A stretch of DNA of 64,000 nucleotides from Simmondsia chinensis. Taxonomy: Eukaryota; Streptophyta; Magnoliopsida; Caryophyllales; Simmondsiaceae. Below the pieces are notes generated by a model, which ran no database searches, was not told the DNA's origin, and saw only the letters and a program-made list of their open reading frames with translations. The translations under genes and the position numbers were made by a program. The stretch is taken from contig JAGTTD010000001.1 of the NCBI GenBank assembly GCA_018398585.1, positions 34,053,938 through 34,117,937 of the forward strand, written 5' to 3'. Shown one piece after another: positions 55,957-64,000 of the stretch; within the stretch, counting starts at the first letter, position 1; every line of letters begins with the position of its first letter.

Positions 55957-56256
55957 ATTCTTGTCCTCAAGAATCTAAGTAGAGAAGTTGAAGCTTTATT
56001 AATTGATGCTAGATGTCACTTGATGCTGAATTTGCAGCTTGAAGTAGCAGCTCAAAGATCCACTTCCATTCTAGTTCACTAGCGCAACTTTAGTCTTGCG
56101 TTTGTCCTTGCAGCAACTTTTAAAAAATCTTGCAAATCTCCCCCCATTTGAGAGCCTTCATAATGAAATGCTCATTGCTATTGAACATGACACGAATGCT
56201 CTTAAAGCCTTGCTAATTTGCATAAGTTAGCATACCATTCTCCATCTTTTTCATGT
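55957..56256 (-). pseudogene. Copy 3 internal region, 3' part
   Basis: Minus-strand text such as MLTYANQQGFKSIRVMFNSN and EHFIMKALKWGEICKIF is protein-like but unrecognised. It joins the segment beyond the CACTA insertion at 63623, where LEQQLSRSYHRDVKEILSR lies just upstream. No polymerase motif. Confidence 0.45.
56254..56256. repeat. CACTA target duplication tgt, left
   Basis: tgt directly before TACTACAAGAAAG; partner at 63620-63622. Confidence 0.6.
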
Positions 56257-56919
56257 TACTACAAGAAAGCTAGCTTTTAATGACCAAAAATAACAACTGG
56301 AATATATTTTTTTTGTGTCATTAAAAGTGGGTGAGCAGTGCCTAATTGCGACATGGTTAAAACACCGTCGCTAAAAGGTGATACATGCTGGGCTCATAAT
56401 AACGGGCACTAAATAAGGTCGTTAATTCTATCCATAAACCGTTGTCAATAGGCTCAAGTAAGTGGTAAACTTTGAGTCGAAAAAGGTAAAATTCATTAAT
56501 TTTTAAAAATTAGTTACTGTGTTTGAAATTTATTATTGTAAATTTTTGTGTTCTCTTAAATTTTTTTAATAGAAATTTCACCCATCCATACTGTAATTCA
56601 AGTTTGAGAATCAAATAATATCCCAGCTGATACTTAATTCGACATTTAACTCTTTTAGTATATTTAAATTGAACTTTATATTTTTTATTTCATATACTAA
56701 AATATACTTTTTTAATTATTTAAAAGATATAATAATTGAAATAATTTAAAAAAAAAAAAAGACATTGAAGGCACATTTTATGCAAAAATGCAGACAAGCT
56801 CCTCTTTCCCTCCACGCCCTTGCAGACAGCCTCCTCCTACCCTAACCTTTCGTATTTCTCCGAACCTTAGACAAAGCATAGCGACACAGCGAAGCAGTGT
56901 AGCAAATCCAAGCCGCAAA

Positions 56920-59900
56920 GTAGGTGATTAACAACTCTGATTCCATTATTCACTATATTGACCTTTTCGAACGATTTTTTGTAGATTGAAAAAGCTTCAA
57001 AGCAAATTTATGATGCTTGGGTAGTTTGTGTTATGTTTGCTGAATTAATAAATTAGTTTGAAATCCGTGTTTGTTATAAGCCCATGTATTTCGTTGGTGA
57101 TTAACAACCCTAATCCCATTCTTGGTCGTATTGATTCACTATACAAATATTTTGAATGATTTTTTGCTAGATTGACAAAGCATCAAAGCGAATTTGTCCC
57201 TCTTATGTTGGTAGTTCACGTTATGTCGTTGAATTAACAAATTAGTTGCTAGTTCGTATTTGTTATATGCCCATGTCTATTGTTCATTGGTGATTAACAA
57301 CTCTAATTCGGCTCATCGTTGTGTTGACTCACTATACCTAGATTTTGAATGATTTTTTGCTAGATTGACAAAGCTTCGAAGCGAATTTGTCCCTCTTATT
57401 CTGGTAGTCCGTGTGATGTTGCTAAGTTAACAAATTAGTTGGTAGTTCGTATTTGTTGTAAGCCCATGTCAGTGGCGGATTTATGTAGAGAGGACTGGGG
57501 TGCATGGACACCACAACTTTATCACCCGGGCCTTTAAATTACTATACATATGCGTATAGAATTGTTAAATTAGGATATATTGTTATAAATGTGACCCTGC
57601 ATCAGAATGTGTACCTTGGCCTGGTGGTTTGCACCCTCCACTCCTAGTTATAGGTTGGTAATTCGGGTCTTGGTGGCGGCACTTGTCTAATTATTAACTC
57701 AATTTTTTCTCTTGCAATTTATCCTAAACTATTTCCTTACACTTACTAAAAGCATCTACCTATTATTTATTTTATTTAATACATAACTTTATGTGTGTGT
57801 ATATATATATTGTATTCTCACATATATTATATATTCATATCTTATATTTTAAAAATTAATTAACTATATAGGTCACGTTAATTTATGTTAAAAAGCCTTG
57901 TATGTTTCCTATTGTCAATATAGTTGTCCTATTTTAGGGGGTATGTTTAGTACCAATAGTTTAGGGGTACTGTAATGAAATTAAAAGTTTGTAGGTTATA
58001 TTAATTTTAACCACTAGTATAACAGCATGTTTAATTGTTGTCATATTTTTCTATAATAAATGTGGACCCCGCATTGCTCAAATCCTAGATCCACCACTGG
58101 CCCATGTTTGTTGTTCATTGGTAATTAACAACCCCAATTTCGTCCTTCGCTGTATTCACCTACTATACCCAGATTTTAAAGGATTTTTTACTAGATTGAC
58201 AAAGTTTCAAAGCGAATTTATCCGTTTTATGTTGTTAGCCCGTGTTATTTTTGCTAAATTAATAAATTAGTCGGCAGTTTATATTTGTAATAAGCCTGTG
58301 TCTATTGTTTGTTGGAGATTAACAACCCTAATTTGGTTCTTCAATGTATTAACCCACTATACCTAGGTTTTAATGATTTTTTGCTAGATTGACAAAGCTT
58401 CAAAGTGAATTTGTCCCTTTTATGTAGGTAGTTTTCATTTTGTTTGTTGAATTAACAATTTAGCTAGTAGTTGATGTTTGTAATAAGCCCATGTCTATTT
58501 TTGATTGATGATTAACAACCTTAATTTAGTTCTACGTTGTATTGACCCGCTATACTCAAATTTTGAATGATTTTTTGCTAGATTGACAAAGCTTCAAAGC
58601 AGTTTGTCCCATTTACGATAGTAGTTCATGTTATGTTCACTAAATTAACAAATTAGTTGGTAGTCCGTGTTTGTTATAAGCCAGTGTCTATTGTTCACTG
58701 GTGATTAACAACCTTAATTTGGTTCTTCATTGTATTGACCCGTTATACCCAGATTTTGGAAAGATTTTTCGCTAGATTGACAAAGAATCAAAAAGAATTT
58801 GTCCATTTTATGCAAGTAGTTTGTGTTGTATTCGCTACATTAACAAATTAGCTAGTAGTTCATGTTTGTTATAAGCCTATGTATGTTATTCGTTGGTAAT
58901 TAACAACCATAGTTTGGTTCTTCGCTGTACTGACCCACTATACCTAGATTTTGAATGATTTTTTTTGCTAAATTGACAAAGCTTTAAAGCAAATTTGTAC
59001 CTTTTATGTTGGTAGTTTGTGTAATGTTTGTTGAATTAACAAATTAGTATCTAATCCATGTTTGTTGTAAGCCCATGTCTGTTGTTCGTTGATGATTAAC
59101 AACTCTAATTCAATTCTTCGTTGTGTTGACCCACTATACCAAGATTTTGAATGATTTTTTGCTTGATTGACAAAGCTTCAAAGTGAATTTGTCTTTCTTA
59201 GTCTATTTTATGTCGCTAAATTAAGAAATTCGTTGGTAGTTGGTATTTGTTATATGCCCATGTCTGTTATTCGTTGGTGATTAACGATCCTAATTCGGTT
59301 CATTGCTGTATTGACCCACTATACCGAGATTTTGAATGATTTTCTGCTAGATAGACAATGCTTTAAAGCGAATTCATCCCTCCTATGCTGGTAGTCCATG
59401 TTATGTCACTGAATTAACAAATTAGTTGGTAGTTCATGTTTGTTGTAAGCCTATGTCTGTTGTTTGTTGGCAATTAACAACGCTAATTCCGTTCTCCACT
59501 GTATTGACCTACTATACCTAGATTTTGAATGATTTTTTGCTAGATTAACAGAGCTTTAAAGCAAATATGTCTCTTTTATGCTGGCAGTTCATGTTATGTT
59601 CACTAAATTAAAAAATTAGTGGTAGTTCGTGTTTGTCATAAGCCCATGTCTGTTGTTCGTTGTTAATTAACAAACCTAATTCTGTTCTTCGCTGTATTGG
59701 CCCACTAGACCTAGATTTTGAATATTTTTTTCTAGATTAACAAAGATGTAAGGCGAATTTGTCCCTTTAATATTGGTAGTCCATGTTATGTTCTCCGAAT
59801 TAACAAAGTAGATGGTAGTTCGTGTTTATTACAAGCCCATGCTTGTTGTTCGTTGGCAATTAAAAACCCTACTTACGTTCTTCATTGTATTGACCCACTG

Positions 59901-59970
59901 TACTCAAATTTTTGATGATTTTTCACTAGATTGACAAAGCTTCAAAGGGAATTTTCCCTTTTATGTTTGT
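56920..59970. repeat. Tandem repeat, about 13 units of about 193 bp
   Basis: The unit starts 'ggtgattaacaacyctaatt', then 'ttgaccyactatacc', 'gattttttgctagattgaca' and 'ttgttataagcccatgt'. Starts fall near 56925, 57098, 57292, (57470-58099 insertion), 58123, 58316, 58508, 58702, 58898, 59092, 59278, 59472, 59666 and 59857. The units are diverged, so the array is not recent. It sits between the left terminus and the transposase fragments. Confidence 0.9.
57470..58099. mobile_element. hAT-type non-autonomous element
   Basis: 630 bp, starting CAGTGGCGGAT and ending ATCCACCACTG (terminal inverted repeat). It is flanked by the perfect 8-bp duplication gcccatgt at 57462-57469 and 58100-58107, as hAT elements make. 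No transposase frame. It inserted into one unit of the tandem array. Confidence 0.9.
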
Positions 59971-59999
59971 TGTTGGTAATACTAATAATAGAAGTGAAA

Positions 60000-60375
60000 A
60001 TGTTGAATATTATGAGGTGTTAACTGAGGTACACCAGTTGCAATATCTTGGTTGAAATAGAGTAGTATTATTTTGTTGTAAATGGTGGGATGTGTATGGA
60101 AAGGGAATGGTTAAAGATGAATATGTGGTTGTTAGCATTGATCCTCAGCATAAGCTAAAAATAGGCATGCCATTTGCTTTGGAAAATCGGGCAAGACAGG
60201 CATTTTATGTCACAGACAACAAGAGGAAAGGTTGGTATGTTGTTGTTGAGGCTCAACTGCGTGACTTATGCGGGTTTGAACAAAATGATGATTCCATTAA
60301 TGTAGATCCCTGTGAAGCATATCAACAAGTCGAACACTTCAAGCCTAATTTAATCTCACCCACCGCTTCAACTTA
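60000..60375 (+). pseudogene. CACTA transposase C-terminal fragment (DUF4216-like)
   Basis: VEYYEVLTEVHQLQYLG, stop, VVLFCCKWWDVYGKGMVKDE, then PFALENRARQAFYVTDNKRK and GWYVVVEAQLRDLCGF. This is the DUF4216 domain found at the C-terminus of CACTA TnpD transposases (usual 'VLFKCDWxD...DPFVLASQAxQVFYVxDP'). One TGA (near 60053) interrupts it. The N-terminal catalytic part (transposase_21) is absent; the tandem array occupies its place. Confidence 0.8.
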
Positions 60376-60479
60376 GGATGATACAATCAACTAGATGAGG
60401 ATAGATATGGAGCCAATGGTTGTTGAACTGTCTGAGACTAGTGAGACTAGAAAGAGGAAGGAAAAGAAAAGAATATGAC

Positions 60480-61003
60480 CTTAATTTTTTTTGTTTCATA
60501 GTTTATAGGTTCGATCTCTCCGAATCTCGGGGAGATGTTTTTTGGCTACATGTTCAAAGGGTGATAGGCTGGTGACACCAGAGCTTAATCAGCAATATGT
60601 ATGTACAATTTACAGAATTTAAAGAATTATTTACTTCTTGTCAAATATACTTTACTACATTTTCAGTTCACCATATTTTGTAGGAAAAAAATAGTTGATG
60701 TCATTGAAGAGTATCCCACCTTATCTAACATTGAAGTTGTTGAGAAGGTCTTCAACAAACGTCAAGCTCATGGTTATGGGTTTGGTTATGGGGGAGGAGT
60801 AAGGCCTAGTGATTTGAGAGGACCATATTCTACCAAGGCCAAGCTTCTTTAAAAACTTTGTCAATCTGAAGCGAGCACTTCTTGAGGAGAACAAGGAATT
60901 TACTAATTTGGTAGCTAGAGTAAAAGTACTACAGGATGGAGGTCGTAACAACGGGTCAAGTACACCCTCCATATCTATTGAGATGGACGACTACATTGAT
61001 TAA
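60480..61003 (+). pseudogene. CACTA TnpA-like gene fragment (Ptta/En/Spm type)
   Basis: DRLVTPELNQQY is followed by a probable intron with GT at 60600 and AG at 60683. Then IVDVIEEYPTLSNIEVVEKV and GYGFGYGGGVRPSDLRG, then in another frame ALLEENKEFTNLVARVKVLQ (coiled-coil-like) and EMDDYID before a stop. The layout matches the C-terminus of plant Ptta/En/Spm transposases, which bind subterminal repeats. A frameshift after KAKLL separates the last part. Confidence 0.6.
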
Positions 61004-62329
61004 GTATTATTAGGTATGTGGTAATCTTCTTCTTTTTCTTCTTTCTCTCTATTTTTTTTGGCCCTTAGTTTTCGCTTCTGTATCTTAATATATATTAAGA
61101 ATACATTATTGAGTTATTTAGAATTGTTGTGGATTCGGACTTTGTGATTAAGTTCTATGTGGATTTTGAGAATATTGTTGATTTATGACTCAAACTGTGT
61201 ACTGTAGAGTTTGAGTTTATGATTTGCAGAGCAAGGAGCTTTTGAATTGGCATCTTAAAGTAAGCGTGGCTAGTAGTTTCACTTTGTTTTGAGCTTGCAT
61301 CTTGATGTGTCATGGCATGTGGGCTGTATTTTGTTTTGTTTTGGTTTTGGTTGTCTGTTCTCCCAAGGCCCAACTTGGTAGGTGCATACTATTTTGTATT
61401 TTGAGTTTTCACTTTTATCAAAAAAAAAAAAAAAAAAATTTGTCACTCTTCAGTCATTGGAAATTGTTGATATGTTTGGATTGTATGATTGAGATTTATG
61501 TGAGTTTAAGATTTGTGGATTTAGCACTTTATGTTTCAATATGGAGTTAAGAGTTCGCAATCAATTTGGTACTTATTAAGAACACATTATCTTTTTGAGT
61601 TATTTGGAATTGCTGTTGAGTTTGGACTCTGTGATTGAATTTTAAGTGGAGTTTCAGAATGTTTTGAATTTGTGACACTTTGATTGAGTTCTATAATGTA
61701 GAGATCAGGTTTGCAGTTATTTTATATTAAAAAGCATAAGAATTGTTTCCTTTTAGCCAATTTTATGTTGATTACTTTAATATAGTTTTTATGTGTTGTA
61801 TTTTTTGTTTTATTGCTTATCAGTGGTGTGTCCGTACTATAGATTATTGATGCTCAAGTGACAAGATTTTCCTTACATGATTGTTGTATTTATTTTTATT
61901 TTTTTCAGGTGTTGGAAGATTGCACCGCAAATTCTTGTTTTTGTTGGAACTTTTATTTATAAACTTTTGTTGGATTTGTAATTTTTGCTAAATTGTTAGG
62001 TGATGAACACTTTTAGTGGTTTTGGTATATAAATTGGCTTTTATGAGTACTTGAATATTTAAGTTTCAATAATATCTTTATTTTGAACTGGAATTCATTG
62101 CTAAATTCAATGATATATAAGAGTTATTTTTGTATGCTTATACAGTACTATTCTACAGGTGCTATAAATAAAATGAATTGTCGTTATACTACATTTATGT
62201 ACAGGTGTTATGAACAACCCAAAAAATGTCCTTACATAGATGTATAGATATTGTGGACAACTAGAAAATTTTCATTATATTACATAAATGTACAGGTATT
62301 TATGAATGTATACATTGTACCATAAGAAT
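61004..62329. other. CACTA right internal region, noncoding
   Basis: AT-rich, with no supportable gene; an A-run of 18 lies at 61421-61438. A gene end or old UTR sequence is possible. Confidence 0.4.
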
Positions 62330-62545
62330 TACAGGGTCTTTAACGTTGATAAATTTCTTTGTTATAATTGTCCTTATTGGGGAAGCATTTTTAGCGACAG
62401 GTTTTCTTATCATTAATTGGTGGAAAATGTTTTAACGATGGTTTATTGTTGCTATTTTTTTACCAATGACGATTTATATTGTCGTTACTATTTTCAATTA
62501 GTAGTGCAAAAATTTTAGCGACGGTTTTGTTGTCGTTAAAACTTT
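62330..62545. repeat. CACTA right subterminal repeats
   Basis: Repeated 'ttagcgacggttttg' and 'gtcgttaaa' words in both orientations; these are normally the TnpA binding sites. They include 'attagtagtg' (62499), which could be a secondary end. Confidence 0.7.
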
Positions 62546-63560
62546 TTCCTCCCGGGAACTCTTTTTGAAGGAAAAAGGATGAAGAATAGGTCTTTGACGG
62601 TTTCTGACTAGCTAGTACTCAGGATGCTTTACATATATTATGTCCAATTTTCTAGCTACCTTGCTATAGACATTGCGAGAGTAAGGATACAGCAAGAGAT
62701 CAGAAAGAAGATAGAAACCAACTTGGGTGACGAAATGGTCCTTTCACTTGGTAATCACTCAAAAAGAAATTACTTTTCACTTAGTAGCAGAAAATTTTCT
62801 GATTTGAATTCTTTTTTTTATTTTTCATATAGATAAGTTGAAACGATAGCCAACAGGGTGGAGGTTGTGTGTTCTGGAGTAAAGCTCCACCCTCCAAACT
62901 TCATCAGGGACTAAAGGAGGGGATAACTCCGGAATGAGTTCGAATAACTTTAGTGAAGTGATCCTTGGGGAGGTGCATGAATGAGTTGAAAGGAGTGCTT
63001 CGTGAATGCAGTCATCGCAGGGGTCCCCTGTGATTTCCTAATGTGCCATAACCCAGTATAAAAGTACTGATGTATCCCTAACCAAAAGACAGGATATTCG
63101 AAAAGATGGAACTAAATTAAGGGACTGAATCCACTAGTGGGACATGCCAATAACAGCTAGTAAGGAAAGTAAGGTTCTTTATCAGAGAATATGCTTTTAT
63201 GGAATGCCTTTTAACAGGGATGAAAGGATTTTTTTCCTTGGTCACTCTTTAATGAAATATTGATTATTTTAATCATTCTACTTCAGAATTGAGTCCTCCC
63301 TGAATGAATAAGTAGGCCCCATAATATCCCAAACCAGAAACTGACAAGAAAACTAAGACAAACGAGAAGATACCTAATACAGACGAGGAGATACCTAATA
63401 CAGATAAGTAGAGGCCTACTTGAAAGACATGGACAATGTATCCTGATTTAATGGATAACTATCCGGAAACGATTTTCTTTTCTGAAAAACTTTTTCTTTG
63501 TGAAGCAATAATGACGACGAATGATGGGAAGTTTCCCCTTCATTAATAGTATTAATGATG
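62546..63560. other. Compositionally different block inside the CACTA end
   Basis: A richer-GC, non-repetitive block between the subterminal repeats and the final terminus. The 70-codon frame 62624-62836 has a basic helical stretch (RVRIQQEIRKKIETN) but no known family. It looks like inserted sequence, possibly organellar or captured genomic DNA; not proven. Confidence 0.4.
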
Positions 63561-63619
63561 CTAAACTAGGCTTTTAAAGAAAATAATCACTATCGTTAAT
63601 GATCCATTTTCTTGTAGTC

Positions 63620-63622
63620 TGT
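63620..63622. repeat. CACTA target duplication tgt, right
   Basis: Partner of 56254-56256. Confidence 0.6.
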
Positions 63623-64000
63623 CTTTCGCCCTTGACAGAATCTCCTTTACATCCCTGTGGTAGCTCCTGCTGAGCTGCTGCTCAAATTTATCATCAAGGG
63701 ATGCTCTTAATCTCATACTTAGCTCCAGATCTTGTACATTTTGCTGTGTGCTATTGATCTAATTAGTAACAACAGACCCTTCATAATCCATGATTATATG
63801 ATCTTATTGCTTGCAAAATGACTTTGTTGCTTCACCCAAATGGTCTAGTTGCTGTTGGAGTAAAATCCCAAGGAATTCAAGAGACCTTACATTAGCTTAG
63901 GCCCTTGGAGGATGCCCTTCACCCTTAATTTAACTCACACAAACCCCTAGCTCCTATCCAAACTGCACTATTGATTCAGCATTTGAAGCCAATAAATTTA
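63623..64000 (-). pseudogene. Copy 3 internal region, continued to window end
   Basis: The minus strand contains LEQQLSRSYHRDVKEILSRA, running into KDMKKM across the CACTA excision point, so the two sides read as one frame locally. Family unknown. The 5' part and LTR of copy 3 lie beyond the window. Confidence 0.45.

Larger units (their letters stand above)
56257..63619 (+). mobile_element. CACTA (En/Spm) transposon, internally deleted
   Basis: The left end tACTACAAGAAAG and the right end CTTTTCTTGTAGT-type (gactacaagaaa on the other strand) are CACTA termini with their first base changed. A 3-bp duplication tgt flanks them. Subterminal repeats carry 'ttagcgacggttttgtcgtta' words (56340-56470, 62390-62540). 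Inside are a tandem-repeat block and two transposase-associated gene fragments; the main TnpD catalytic domain is missing, so the copy cannot move alone. It interrupts copy 3. Confidence 0.85.

Noticed and set aside
56920..59970. CRISPR-like or centromeric satellite array
   Set aside because: The units are contiguous, with no spacers, in a plant transposon; 13 diverged copies inside CACTA termini do not indicate a centromere.
62499..62508. True right end of the CACTA at 'attagtagtg'
   Set aside because: Subterminal repeats continue past it, the match to CACTACAAGAAA is short, and the end at 63619 has a longer match and a tgt duplication.
1..64000. tRNA genes, intact host genes, riboswitches
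   Set aside because: None could be supported. tRNA-like words found were retrotransposon primer-binding sites.

Overview
The window is plant nuclear DNA, most likely from a eudicot with a large, repeat-rich genome. I found no intact host gene. Almost every stretch that can be read is a transposable element or the remains of one: Ty1/copia, Ty3/gypsy (Athila-like, Tat-like and Tekay-type chromovirus), RTE and L1 LINEs, a SINE, CACTA and hAT DNA transposons, and a family of large non-autonomous LTR elements that encode no recognisable replication proteins.

Layout. 1-925 is a plus-strand copia LTR sitting in the RT of a decayed minus-strand copia element (copia A, 926-3466). 3467-6640 is old AT-rich sequence holding a minus-strand SINE (4720-4968) whose 5' half derives from 5S rRNA. 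6660-10905 is a second minus-strand copia element (copia B) with one LTR of the same family as 1-925. 11578-16538 is Athila-like gypsy DNA around one LTR (13391-14900). This Athila copy is split twice: by a Tat-like element on the minus strand (16539-23483, 'Tat-E') and by a nearly intact Tekay-type chromovirus (23760-31496, target duplication cattg). Athila coding sequence resumes at 31497.

32376-47282 is a second Tat-like element on the plus strand ('Tat-C'). A 5.2 kb non-autonomous LTR element (34477-39661, duplication tcatg) sits in its gag gene and an RTE 3' end near its 3' side. Its 3' LTR abuts the reverse transcriptase of an L1 LINE (47283-49156, minus). At 49157 starts a relative of the 5.2 kb element; its internal region carries an RNA-recognition motif resembling plant polypyrimidine-tract-binding proteins. 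After a gypsy pol relic (52060-52970) and a Tat-type LTR (54168-55360) comes a perfect-looking hairpin (55384-55617), then the minus-strand LTR of a third relative (55495-55938). That relative is split by a 7.4 kb defective CACTA transposon (56257-63619, duplication tgt) holding about 13 copies of a 193-bp tandem repeat, one of which carries a 630-bp hAT element (57470-58099, duplication gcccatgt). The third relative resumes at 63623 and leaves the window.

How the parts work together: nesting gives relative ages. Athila, L1 and copia A are old hosts; Tat-C and the non-autonomous elements are intermediate; the Tekay insertion is young, with one open frame interrupted only by four nonsense codons. 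The most unusual items are the 5S-derived SINE, whose tail matches the RTE 3' end seen at 43981, and the captured RRM fragment. Family assignments come from protein motifs read by eye; boundaries marked approximate were not resolved.
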